Source: Albugo candida
Taxonomy: Eukaryota; Oomycota; Peronosporomycetes; Albuginales; Albuginaceae
Assembly: GCA_905220665.1 (NCBI GenBank)
Contig: CAJNAR010000158.1
Location: 62,001-126,000 of the forward strand
Reading direction: 5' to 3'
DNA: 64,000 bases
This document shows positions 1 to 10,600 of the stretch, in pieces. The notes below the pieces were generated by a model that made no database searches, was not told the DNA's origin, and worked only from the letters and a program-made list of their open reading frames with translations. Positions within the stretch are counted from its first letter, which is position 1. The number at the start of each line of letters is the position of its first letter. The translations under genes were made by a program, and so were the position numbers.

Positions 1-2112
1 ATTGTCATTCATCCCCGAAGGAATCGATACACTGAGGCGATATTTTTCGAAAAAAATGAGATTTTGCTCATGTATCTTGTCATCAATATCGATAGGTTTT
101 GACGTTGAAAGCTTGGGCACACGCGCCGGAAGTCGCACAGTTGCTGAGGGGGTCGTCAAAACGGAGGGATAGCCGCTTGTGATAGCGCCTGTGGCCTGAG
201 AGGTCGACGTAGGTCCATTCAATTGGTGTTGTGACTCAGACAGCTTACGACGTAATCGATGTGTCAGTAGTGACAAATGTACTCTCAGGTACTGTCGCAA
301 ACAGAGACATGCATCATGTGATAACTGTCGTTGTGTCGATGATTTTTGCATTGTATTCCCGGTTCGAATGATATTCAGTAGCGTGTATAAACCATTATTC
401 TTCTCGAAATACTCCATAATAGATTTGAATACGATTGATAATCCAAAGTACACAACAGCATTTTGTCTTGCACGATCATTTGGACTCGACAAAAGCTCAA
501 ATGCTAATTTGACAAGAGTCAAATCCCGATCAATCGCTATTATACGTTCCATTACAGCAGTCGAGGATGCAAATCCATGTAAGCACATCGACAAACTTCG
601 ATCTAATACAACAAACTGACCGTGCTCTTGCTGTACTTGCATAGACGAAACCATCAATGGAATACCACCAACCTCCACCAATGTCAAAGCAAACTTTTTG
701 TGTGCCAAAAAATGTGATGTAAGTTTCAAAGTATGTGATAATACACTCAGATTCTTGCTGTGTAAAAAAGTGATGATAGTGCCAACGATGTCCTCTTTCA
801 ACGCAGGAGCAAACAATTCCAGATACTCACCCATGCACCCAAGACAGTCAAGAGTGTAGAGCAGTTCTAGCATGACCAGTCGTTTTACATCCTCTTCGTG
901 GTGCTTTCCATTTGCCTTTATTGAGTGTGTATCGAGTGCCTCTGCATTCGACTCTGTATTCATTCTGTCAGATGCTCGAAAATCTGTGATATGAACTTCA
1001 TTTGAGATCTCTTCTTCTGCTTCTTCGTGCATAGAAGTCCTTATATTACTCATGTCATTGCTTTCACTTGTCGTACGATCAGTTGCCACACTCAGTGCAT
1101 TTTCGCGTTCTCTTTCTCCTGAATGTCTCCGCTTTGTACCAGCATGCTGAGAATACGAAGTGGAAGAAGGTTGGTTGCTTCCTGTATTGTGTCGTTTCTG
1201 TCGTGTATTTCCCCCCCTTGTATGTCGCTGAACATTCTCATGCATGTAGTCAAGTGCTTGTCGCCTTTCTTCCAATTTCGATGCATACAATCGCGCTCGT
1301 TTGAGAAAATCGATCGCGACTTCTCGATTCACAACTGTGTCCGCGATACTTCGATCTCTCAATGCGACCGACATAATTCCAGTCGCGTAACATCGCAAAG
1401 GTGGCTCTGACTCTGTAGCGTATTTGCACATTTTGTCCAATGCTTCCTCTTCGTATAACATGTTGGTGATAAAACGATGTGAGGACGGAACTAGAGCCAA
1501 AAGAACACGAGCCAAAGCTGCCCGAACGCGGTCTGTGAATCCATGATTTGAGTCTGCGTCAATCGAATGCACTAACCGATCTTCCAATACTCCGTAAAAG
1601 TCATCATTATCGTCTACGATACGAAACAGCATCCCGATCGCGTGGTTCTCGCGCCGCATTAACGGCGTACGTTCCTTAGAAAAGTCAGACTCTGCTTGTT
1701 CTAGAAGTTCAGCAATCCTACCAGCATGAAAGACACATCAGTGAGCATTCATTCGTCACACTTGAGTGAGATCTGCGCTTGTGACTCACATATTCAATTT
1801 TGTTACGAGTTTCGATTCATTAGTGGCGTTAATCGGTACATCATCAACGATTGCAAGAACGTCTTGTATTAGGAGAAGCATATGTTGCTCTGCGGAATCG
1901 GAATCTTCTCTCCAGCTTTGATGAGACCTATTGCGATCGGTGTTTTGTGCACCATTTTCATCCTCTACTGATTCCATTTCAGAATCAGATGATTGGTCAA
2001 TGAGTCTTTCCATTGTGGAAGTACTAGTTTGTATGGATTCCGATGAGTTTAGTTCAATTTGTGGATCAACCAGCGTCGTGTTCTCTGCTTGCGTTTCTTG
2101 CTCGTCTGCCAT
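1..2112 (-). CDS. DCAF1: DCAF1/VprBP-like CUL4-DDB1 adaptor, N-terminal part (runs off window)
   Basis: Substrate receptor of the CUL4-DDB1 ubiquitin ligase by family knowledge. Exon 1 is 2112..1790 and exon 2 runs from 1717 to the window edge; the intron has a clean GTGAGT donor and a TAG acceptor and keeps phase 2. About 680 residues are visible. After an acidic, Ser-rich N-terminus comes an armadillo-like helical region with stretches matching DCAF1 order: LELLYTLDCLGCMGEYLELF, then HFLAHKKFALTLVEVGGIPL, then a segment ending ACMSLRQYLRVHLSLLTHRL, the counterpart of the family's 'CMALRKYFEAHL' stretch. The LisH and WD40 parts would lie outside the window. The start is taken as the ATG at 2112 (MADEQETQ); the longer frame has no upstream ATG. 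Shares a short divergent promoter with the METTL18-like gene. Identification is by recalled family pattern. Confidence 0.8.
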
Positions 2113-2192
2113 TCTTGAGAATCGCTCTTTTGAAGAATACGGTATTTCTCGATTGGAATACTTTGTCGAAGAGCGGCTCCGATCTGATTGCA
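2113..2192. promoter_or_regulatory. Short bidirectional promoter between DCAF1-like and METTL18-like genes
   Basis: Only 80 bases separate the two outward-facing start codons, so promoter and both 5' leaders must be packed here or overlap the opposite gene. No TATA-like element stands out. Confidence 0.5.
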
Positions 2193-3323
2193 ATGCGCGC
2201 CTTTACTTTTGATTTCGACGTTGACGATGCGCCGTGTTCTCATAGCGACATTGAAGAAAAGGAAAAAGAGGAATCGTATCCATCAGTCCGAAATCTAGAA
2301 ATTCATCAGGAGGAAAAAGGAGCTCGAGTTGAATGGACTAGTGGAAGCTTTGACTATGCAGCAATTCCATTTTCATTAGTGCGCGTACCACAGTCTACTT
2401 CGTCGGCGGACACAGAGGAGCACTGTGTAGTCGATTCAAAATCGATACGTTTCCAAGTGGTGGATACCAGCGATCCAAAAGTCTTAGAAAAGGCAGAATC
2501 GATGCAAACGATCCTCATCTCATCAGATATCAAGTCCGGATTTTACGAAGGCAATCAATGATGACTTTATTAATATGAAGCACGAATATTGACCTGATCA
2601 TGAACATAGGTGGATTCAAGATATGGGAATGCTCGCTGGATCTCGTCGCGTATTTGAATGAGATAGTCTCAAAAGGATACGTGATTCCATCTCACGTAAT
2701 GGAGCTAGGATGTGGGCATGGGTTACCCGGGATTTACGCTCTAAAGAATGGTGAACAAATAGCCTTAGCTCATCAGTATTCTCACACATCGAAATAAAAT
2801 AGGAGCGGAACGTGTGACATTCACCGACTACAATCGGGAAGTCTTGTCTTTGATCACTATTCCAAATTTAGTCAAAAACATGCATTTACCGATCGAGCAA
2901 CTCAGGGATCGAGTATCTTTATATGCCGGATCGTGGGAATCTGTCACAAAGTACATCCGGGACAATGAACAGCAATGTCGGACTCGCTATCAAGCTGATC
3001 TCATTCTGTCAGCTGAGACGTTATACACAGAAAATGTGACAAGTGACCTCTATCAGGTATAGAGCGCATCGATCGTTATTATTTGTCGCTGTAGACTAAC
3101 ATTATATTGCGTTAAGATGATCAAGCGTCACTTGCAAGTCTCGAATCCAAAAGCGATTGCATTGGTCGCGTCGAAAAGGTATTACTTCGGAACTGGAGGA
3201 AGCGTAAAGCACTTTCTTGATCTGGTCAACAACGATAACGCAAATTTGGAGGCTAAGGTTGTCTGGTGTGCGGACAATCATCGCTCCAACATACGTGAGA
3301 TTGTTCGTGTCAAGGCAAAGTAA
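2193..3323 (+). CDS. METTL18: METTL18/HPM1-type protein-histidine N-methyltransferase, 4 exons
   Basis: SAM-dependent methyltransferase of the family that methylates a histidine of ribosomal protein uL3. Exons: 2193..2550, 2610..2750, 2803..3056, 3117..3323. The spliced protein shows the family's FYEGGFKIWECSLDLVAYL block just before motif I (VMELGCGHGLPGIYAL), then VTFTDYNREVL, the LILSAETLY motif, and a C-terminal block around SKRYYFGTGGS. Intron 1 starts with GC (GAAG|GCAATC) and ends in TAG: no GT donor is available, and the join restores the conserved YEGG-F-K order, so this is a GC-AG intron. The other three splice pairs are GT-AG and keep frame. The start is the ATG at 2193; an upstream open stretch overlaps DCAF1 antisense and looks noncoding. 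Confidence 0.88.
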
Positions 3324-3600
3324 TCACCGCGATGGGTGGGTATTAGTCAAATAAATTCCGAATTGTTCGGTTTTGGGGACTCGATATTCATAGATCAGCG
3401 TCGTGATCAACAAAAATATCCGAAGAGCAGAAATAGAATCCATCCAACAAGCTATCACTTCTTATGAGTAGTATGTTTTGACACAGTTATCCTTGCAGAA
3501 CATTTTTTACCGTTGTTGTCAAACGAGTGATCAGAACTTCATATTGTTTGGTAACCTATATGCAAAATACTGACATCGCATAAATCCCCCAAGTGTACCT

Positions 3601-6279
3601 ATGGCGCTGCATCAATGTCTTCCTATTGTTCGGGCTCCGTGTATTCACAACTCTCCACGACCAAGCACCCCACCGCGTCAAATTCAAAGTGATGAAAGTA
3701 TATTTTACAACACATCAAAGGTGAAATCATCCATTCTGTGCATGCAAGATCTTTTAGTTGGCGTACGTCGCCACCTACGCGCCAGGTTTATCAAGCCAGA
3801 TGAAATGGACAACGAAAGATTGAGTCTAATGGAAGCGTACAAAGTTGGTTGTGAACGTGCCTTTCGATTTTACACCAGAACCAATACAATATCACGCGAA
3901 GCATTTCATCACAAAACATGCAAGTTGGGGATTCACGTAAATTTTCGCATAAGTGGTGAGCTTTTCGATCTACTGGACACAAATGTACTGGGTGAAATCG
4001 ATATAGCATTGTTTACCCGAGGTCTGTTACCCTTCAACGAAATACAGTCGGATTATGGATTGCAGCTTCCTGCCAAAGCAGAAGTTGTGACTCGTTTTGA
4101 TCAGGAGCACCGAATGAATCAGACACGATTGAAAAATTTATTCGAGAAAATGTCTGTGGCTGAAGTAGGACGCTTGCTGGCTACCAAGTTGGAGGCAAAA
4201 AGTATTGGATCTGCGGATCACTTTCGGCAATCATTTCGTTTTTTCTCGACAACCGGGAAAATCAAATTTGAAGACTTCCGGACACGACTAGAGCAATTGC
4301 AAATATTCATTACCGGGTCAAAATGTCGCGAGTTATTTGAGCAATTTGATGCGAATCAAGATGGTGAGATTGACTTGACGGAATTTACAGATAAATTAAT
4401 GGTGAGAGATGGATTTACAAAGGCAGAAGATCATGGTCGGAACCGTAATACGCCAGCACCTGTTCCACCCTTTGCCACCGAAAATAGTGATTCGCTTACA
4501 ATGGGCAGAGTATTGGACTTGCTGTATCAAAAGTTCGAACAGCACAGATCGAGTGAGAGCGATCTACATCGAAAAGCTTTTGTGCTCATTAGAAAGTCAT
4601 CTGATATCACACAGTCCGATTTGATCAACTCTCTGCATCGGCTTGGATTGAGAGTATCGAGATTCGTATCAAAATCTCTTTTCGAGTACTTTGACTGTGA
4701 TTATGCTGGAGTATTAGATCTGAACAAAGTGGTGGAAGGTATACGCAGACACGGAAAGTCTTCAGAGACGGCCTATGCAAGGTCACATACGAATCGTGTC
4801 GTCGGCAAAGAACGTTGCGAAATGGTGATGAAACACATGCAACGGTCATGGACGATGCAACAGATTGAGCAGATGCTTCGTGGGAAAATCGAGCAAAGAA
4901 CTAGTAAATCGTCAGATTGCTTTCGTCAAGCCTTTCGGATATTCAAAAAAGTGAATGGTATCAAGCTGGAAGAATTTCACACATGTCTCCGATCGTGTGG
5001 TCTTACCCTCACATTCGAGCAGTCTGAAGAGCTTTTCAACAGGTACGACAAAAACAAAAGCGGAGACATTGATCTGAATGAATTTATACATGGCATACTT
5101 CCACCTGATTACACAGGCGACCAATGCTTCTTAGAAACTGAAGGATTAATTGAATCACCACGAACAGCGAGAAATGAAAATGTCGCTACTTTCGATGGCT
5201 CGCAGTACTGGAGCCTCGACGAGATTGAAGCCAAAATCCGAGACAAAGTAGAGCAAGCAACAAGAAAGAACTCGGACACATTTCGTCAAGCTTACAAATT
5301 TTTTGAGAAGACTCATGACATCACATTTCCCGAATTTCGTGATCGCTTGTTAGCGATGGGGTTCAAATTAACGGAGGCACAATATCAGGGTTTATTCAAA
5401 CGCTACGATTTAAATAACAGTAACGATTTGGATTTACAAGAGTTCTGTCTCGCTATCAAACCACCCGATTACAATGGGGAAGGTGATTACTGGGCTCACA
5501 CAGATCAATATAGGAGTCATAAGCGGCAGCAACAGCTCGACTACGTGAACCGAACAAAAAATGGACTTTTGGTTTTGCCAAAGTTCAAACAGAAGCGAAA
5601 ATTTGCTCGTTTGAATCATGGTCAGATTACATCTTCAGTTTTTGGGTTGAACAAATCGGTGGATAACCTCCAAAAGGAGCCTTTGTCCACACCAGCTACT
5701 TTAGTGTATCCCAAGACACTCGATAGTGAAACCTTGAGTTCTGAAGTTAACGCTATACTGAGTCCGCGAACATTAAAAGCTGCTGCAGAGTTGAAGAATG
5801 CGAAGACTGAGAATGATTCCAAGCAGGTATATCTATTATGCACTCCTCGTCGCCCTTCTCCTCCACCACGGCAGAATAATGGTGCACAAATCGACAGACC
5901 ATCCTGTAGGATCCCAGGCACTATTACTTCGCAAGACTTACTGCCGAGCAAACCCCTGATCAATGAAGAAGAGCGTAGTAGTAAATTTATTGCACAAAAC
6001 GCAATTGACCTTGGAGGCCAGCAGTACAAAGAAATAGCAAAGCTTCGATCTCATCACTTTTCAAAAAATGAAAGTGGACTTGATGTAAAAAGCAGGAACA
6101 GCGCTCTGCAGGTTGCGCAGCCGCAATCGTCTCTTGGGATCAGAATCAAGAGACCAGGGAAAATGCATGATCTCCCGAGAGCTAAATTTACCTCGCAGGC
6201 CAATCTTGCAATCTTGCAAAAACGTGTCTTGCAGGTTCGGAGAAAGCAACACGTAAGTGTCCTTACGAGTCAAAAATGA
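3601..6279 (+). CDS. Five-repeat EF-hand calcium-binding protein
   Basis: Long open frame of 892 residues with five repeats of about 110-130 residues. Each pairs a degenerate first hand ('..DCFRQAFRIF..I.LEEFHTCL..') with a second hand carrying a calcium loop. Loops lie near residues 126-137 (DTNVLGEIDIAL), 250-261 (DANQDGEIDLTE), 365-376 (DCDYAGVLDLNK, poor), 483-494 (DKNKSGDIDLNE) and 603-614 (DLNNSNDLDLQE, lacking the central Gly). Repeats 2 and 4 look best for calcium binding. The last 270 residues are basic and low-complexity with no recognised domain. A canonical donor (GTAAGT at 6253) close to the stop, with an acceptor at 6333, would replace the last residues by a Cys-rich end stopping at 6387; either C-terminus is possible. 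The role is unknown; such arrays are common in flagellate protists. Confidence 0.88.
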   Translation: MALHQCLPIVRAPCIHNSPRPSTPPRQIQSDESIFYNTSKVKSSILCMQDLLVGVRRHLRARFIKPDEMDNERLSLMEAYKVGCERAFRFYTRTNTISREAFHHKTCKLGIHVNFRISGELFDLLDTNVLGEIDIALFTRGLLPFNEIQSDYGLQLPAKAEVVTRFDQEHRMNQTRLKNLFEKMSVAEVGRLLATKLEAKSIGSADHFRQSFRFFSTTGKIKFEDFRTRLEQLQIFITGSKCRELFEQFDANQDGEIDLTEFTDKLMVRDGFTKAEDHGRNRNTPAPVPPFATENSDSLTMGRVLDLLYQKFEQHRSSESDLHRKAFVLIRKSSDITQSDLINSLHRLGLRVSRFVSKSLFEYFDCDYAGVLDLNKVVEGIRRHGKSSETAYARSHTNRVVGKERCEMVMKHMQRSWTMQQIEQMLRGKIEQRTSKSSDCFRQAFRIFKKVNGIKLEEFHTCLRSCGLTLTFEQSEELFNRYDKNKSGDIDLNEFIHGILPPDYTGDQCFLETEGLIESPRTARNENVATFDGSQYWSLDEIEAKIRDKVEQATRKNSDTFRQAYKFFEKTHDITFPEFRDRLLAMGFKLTEAQYQGLFKRYDLNNSNDLDLQEFCLAIKPPDYNGEGDYWAHTDQYRSHKRQQQLDYVNRTKNGLLVLPKFKQKRKFARLNHGQITSSVFGLNKSVDNLQKEPLSTPATLVYPKTLDSETLSSEVNAILSPRTLKAAAELKNAKTENDSKQVYLLCTPRRPSPPPRQNNGAQIDRPSCRIPGTITSQDLLPSKPLINEEERSSKFIAQNAIDLGGQQYKEIAKLRSHHFSKNESGLDVKSRNSALQVAQPQSSLGIRIKRPGKMHDLPRAKFTSQANLAILQKRVLQVRRKQHVSVLTSQK

Positions 6280-6403
6280 GTGGCAGAGTAGACCGATAAA
6301 GGCACCTGGTAAAAGCAATTAATAAAGAAGCAGCTTGCTGCCAGAATGTTGTGCACATGGTGTTGTGAGGCCCGCCCATATTTCTAAAAAAATTCAAATA
6401 CAC

Positions 6404-6702
6404 ATGTGTACAGTGGTCATCATGCTGCTGATTGCTAGGGCAGAATGCACCTTAGTCAACTTTACGTCTACCGAAACGTGCACACCTTCGAAACAAATCT
6501 GTCATCCCACGATACCTGCGTGTGGGAAGTATCAGACGATGCAGTCACTTGCAGGTGAACTAGGGTCCTGATATTTCTCTCTTTTTAAGTTACGAACCAA
6601 GAAGAAAAGAGAAACGGACCCGCGATCACAATCGCCAGCTTTCTTCTATCCTGCTAAAAATCTTTTTTTGCAGATAATTTGATGCAGAAAGTACAAGAAT
6701 GA
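6404..6702 (+). CDS. Possible small secreted cysteine-containing protein, 2 exons
   Basis: Tentative model: exons 6404..6554 and 6674..6702 give 59 residues; unspliced, the frame stops at 6571 (55 residues). The N-terminus MCTVVIMLLIARAEC looks like a short secretion signal, followed by a mature part with four cysteines (TCTPSKQICHPTIPACGKYQ). The intron would be 119 bases with a strong TTTTTTTGCAG acceptor, and the join keeps the frame to a TGA. Only 17 bases separate it from the alternative end of the EF-hand gene, which argues for caution. No family is recognised; if real, it belongs in the class of small secreted oomycete proteins. Confidence 0.3.
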
Positions 6703-7116
6703 GCTAGTCGTTATCCAGACTGGCCCCCAGTCGTGCACAAGACATTTGACTCACCGTAGCCCGGCGCACGCTAACGACGAAGTTGGTGCTTTTCCGCAAC
6801 GATGAATTTCTTCGACTTGAGCTGACGTGACAAGCCTAAATGATCAGATTTTTAAGCACGTTCCTTTCGATAGTCAGCGGCAAATATTGTTATAGTCTCA
6901 TTTCGATACTGAAATCAGATTTGTTTCTTTCCCTTCATTGCGGTGGGAATAAGCTAATGACTACAGTCTGCACGGTTTCTTTGAAATTTTCAGATTCTCT
7001 CGAGTACGACATTTTGATTCATCAAACTATCTCCCGAGTTTATCACTTTGCAATTTACTTTGTACCAACGAGATCGAAAACACCAATTCGTATTGTTCCC
7101 AAATTTTGTAAGACTC
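6703..7116. other. Intergenic, no gene seen
   Basis: Leader and promoter space of the following GPI-type gene. No ORF, repeat or RNA gene that I can support. Confidence 0.5.
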
Positions 7117-7521
7117 ATGAAAGTATTCGGATACATCATCGCCGCTGTCGCAGTCACATTTGTGTCTGGACAAGAACCAACTGAAGCTCCTGCGTCAAAC
7201 GATACGGCCAACTCGACGAATGCAAATGCACCATCTGGAAATACTGCTCCAGCTCCTGCCCCAGCTCCGGCCTCGTCAGCACCAGCACCAGCATCGGAGA
7301 CTGCTAAAGATAGCCCCGAAGGGTCTCCAGCGGGGTCAGGCACTACCAGCCCAACTGAAGACGGTGAAGCCGAACCTGGCTCAGACTCGACCATGGATTC
7401 AACAGCAGCAACTAATTCAACGGATTCATCTGTTGAATCTGAGAGTTCTGGTGCCGCCACTTACAAGGTGATGGGAAGTGCTGTAGCCGGTGCTGCCATT
7501 CTCGCAGCTTATTTCCTTTGA
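7117..7521 (+). CDS. GPI-anchored Ala/Pro/Ser/Thr-rich surface protein
   Basis: A 134-residue protein from the ATG at 7117; the longer open frame upstream lacks an ATG. It starts with a clear signal peptide (MKVFGYIIAAVAVTFVSG), continues as a low-complexity Ala/Pro/Ser/Thr/Asn stretch with several N-glycosylation sequons (NDT, NST, NSTDSS), then an acidic segment. It ends in a small-residue site followed by a hydrophobic tail (VMGSAVAGAAILAAYFL), the usual GPI-attachment layout. It probably sits in the plasma membrane or cell wall as a mucin-like coat protein. No enzymatic domain. The gene converges on the helicase fusion, 157 bases from its stop. Confidence 0.75.
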   Translation: MKVFGYIIAAVAVTFVSGQEPTEAPASNDTANSTNANAPSGNTAPAPAPAPASSAPAPASETAKDSPEGSPAGSGTTSPTEDGEAEPGSDSTMDSTAATNSTDSSVESESSGAATYKVMGSAVAGAAILAAYFL

Positions 7522-7678
7522 GTTGAGTTGACACGTCTACAACATATATCAGTATGTACACTTCCTGTCAGTTGCATGTCGACAAGCTGTTTTGAGCTTC
7601 CTAGATATGAATGTTCAAAATGTATTTGTGTTCTTTATCAATCGTTCCGTTTTCTTTTACCAGTGCTCAAGAAGCAAT

Positions 7679-10600
7679 CTATTCTGTTTGTGTTTCCGGC
7701 AAAACATACGGTGGCCAACGCAATGTTGCCAATCGGGTCGACTCGTTCTCCAAACACTCTACTAGGAATTCAGTTGAATCTGCCATTTCAAGCTTTATCC
7801 ATTTCAAAGTTTTACTTTTGGTCACGCGATGAAAGTTATTTTCCTTGAAAACTTGTAGCAAATCGTCTAACAACGAACTGCTTGTGTCATTCTGCGACTG
7901 GTCTTCCCTTCCGTGAGCCTCCGGGAAGTGAACTGTAGTAGAAATGCGCAATCGCATTTTATTGATCGTCGTAAGAACGCTCGTGTCTAATGCACACTTT
8001 TTGCTCAACACCATGGACTCTTGATTTATACGAATACTAACGATTTCAGCCAATTTCCAGTCTCCGTAGATCCAAACATTTGCCTTACGATCCGCACACA
8101 ACAAAAGGAGTATCGGGTAGAATAGCTCGTTGTTTGTGGGCAGGAGTGTGCAATTGGAGCACATCATTTGATCAGTGTTGCCATTAACAATGGAAGTAGC
8201 GTAAACTGCTCGGAAAAGTTTGGTATTGCCGCTACCAAATGTCTCGGTATTCCGAAACGGTATTTTGAATAAACTTCGAGAGCGAAATCCGATTTTCTTA
8301 CCGGAACCTCCCGCCGAAAGGAACCACTTGATCGAAAGTCCACTACTTGTTTGTACCATAAGCCGTACTAATTCTTCCTTTCCCTTCCTCGCTTCCTCTG
8401 GATTTGCAAATTCGACACTATAGTGCTGGTCGGTCATGTAATATAACAGTGACATCGGGAAGGGGAGCCTTGATGGGCCGACAAGTTGGGCTTGAGATGG
8501 ACGCAAGCAATGCAGTTCCACTACATTCTTCGTCGCTTTGATCTTTGAGAACGTAGCATCGAATCCTTCTGGGTCATTTTGCTCGATCACGACATTCGAC
8601 AAATAGCACGGTGAAAAGAGATCATGTGCAAAACCAGAATCATTTGAAATTTGTTCGGTTATTGCGCTTCTTGTGTGACTCGCATCCTTCATCGCCTTCA
8701 GACCCAGGCTGATGCTGTCGGTTTTCTTGGCACTTGGAGAGCCCTTGGAGCCTTTCTTATCCACTTCACCACGTAAAACTTGATGTTGAAATGTGATGGC
8801 TAGCAAAACTCGTAGTAGCTCTTCACGTTTTTCTCTACGATCGCCGTCTTCAGGACGTGTGTCAAGCAAAGCACACTCGTCCAGTACCTGTGAAACTCTG
8901 TGTGTGGTTGCATATGTACTCAAGCTGCGTAGAGCACTCATAGTGTACTCGTATTCATCACCCGGTGATATTTTATACCCTTGCAGCAATTCTTTGAGGT
9001 ATTTGATCGTTCTGCTGCATAAATCCGAAATGAGATGATTGAGAGCTTTGTATCGATGAAGTGAAATGGAAAAATGCTGCAGTAATTGTCGTCTCATTCT
9101 GTCGCACGCGCTGTTCTTCTTCGCATTATTCCCATTGCTTTGCCACCCACAGCTTTTCATCAGTACATGATGATATAGTCTCCACAGCGAAAGCGGTTCA
9201 CTCCACGCATCCTGATCCAACCGCAATTTGGCTACGAGATTGTGCTTCATTTCCTCCATATATTGTACTGCATCCGAAATGTGATATTTTGAAGGCAATG
9301 TGAACAAATCAGGGACAGTCAGCAACGCTATGAGAATGATAGTATCCACTAACAGCCATGAATGCTGCTTCTGTCCCATTTTGTATCCTGAGTCGCTCGG
9401 ATCATTGCCATTGCTTTGAATTCTGCCAGCAACTGAATTCACGACCAAGGCAAGTAGCCGACAAAGAGGGAGGCTTATCGGAAATTTGCATACAAAAGCT
9501 CCAAATGAAGTCACACGAGCATTCTTCTCCTCAGATGAATTGATCGCATCAAAAGCCGCGAGCGTATCATAGGCGCATTGTATATTCTCTAGACTCGGCA
9601 CATGCATCGCTGACGACAACAGTTGTCGGGGAGTTGATTTCATTGCAATAGCCAGCTTGGACTGGAGCAGAAGAATTGTGCGTGTCAGGGGTTTTCGTAG
9701 AATCTCCGGTTTCGAGTAAGCGCACATACAGTGCTTCTCGAATGTCTCGGTAAACAAGTGCAATGCAATTCCGGGACGCACTCGACCAGCACGTCCGGCT
9801 CTTTGTTTTGTTGAAGCCTGGGAACACCATACAGGCATCAAAAGTTCCAAATCTTGAGCATATCCTTCATTCTTAGCATTATCGGCACCGACCATCATCT
9901 GAATTTGCTTTTCAATCCCACAATTGAGTACATGTGTCACGCCAGGAATAGTTACACTACTTTCTGCGATATTGGTCGCAAGTATGATTTTGACAACAGA
10001 CGGACTGCCCTGATCCAATTCGCTGAATGCAGCCTCTTGCTCTTCTAGTTCAATGTCTGAATGTAGTACATAGATTTTCATGACGGCTTGCTGAGATGTC
10101 TTTTGTGTATTGGATGTGAGCTGCTCATACACCGTGTTGATGCTTTGCATGCCCGGTAAAAATACAAGAATGCAGGGCCCAGTGCTGATCTCGCCGTGCT
10201 GACTGGGCTGCCATTGCTTCACAGCCCGTTTTTCTGCTTCTTGTTGGGCAAATCCTTTCAGGATTCCTACCAACAGTTCCAGTTGACGTTCATGAACAGA
10301 TTGGATCATGGCCGTTGCTGTTGGATTTTCAGCTGTCGTTTTGGTGTCAGTTAGAGCACGGAAACTCGAGTCTAAAATCGCCAACGCGTGCCTTGAACTC
10401 TTGTTGTCGGAATGTTCAAGTACTTTTTTCACCGTGCGAAAAGAGGGAATGTCAAGAACAGAACTCGAACATTGATTCTCATCGCGTGTGCTCCAGGAAT
10501 CGAGGTACACATTCTCAACTTCATGCAGTCTCACGCCGATATTTAATGGTCTCAATTTCTTTGCTGATTTTTTAAGGGTTTTCCCAGATACTTCCGATGC

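Noticed and set aside
7160..7471. 103-codon ORF in another frame of the GPI-type gene
   Set aside because: Arg/Gln/Leu-rich shadow of a low-complexity region; the signal peptide and GPI tail are in the other frame.
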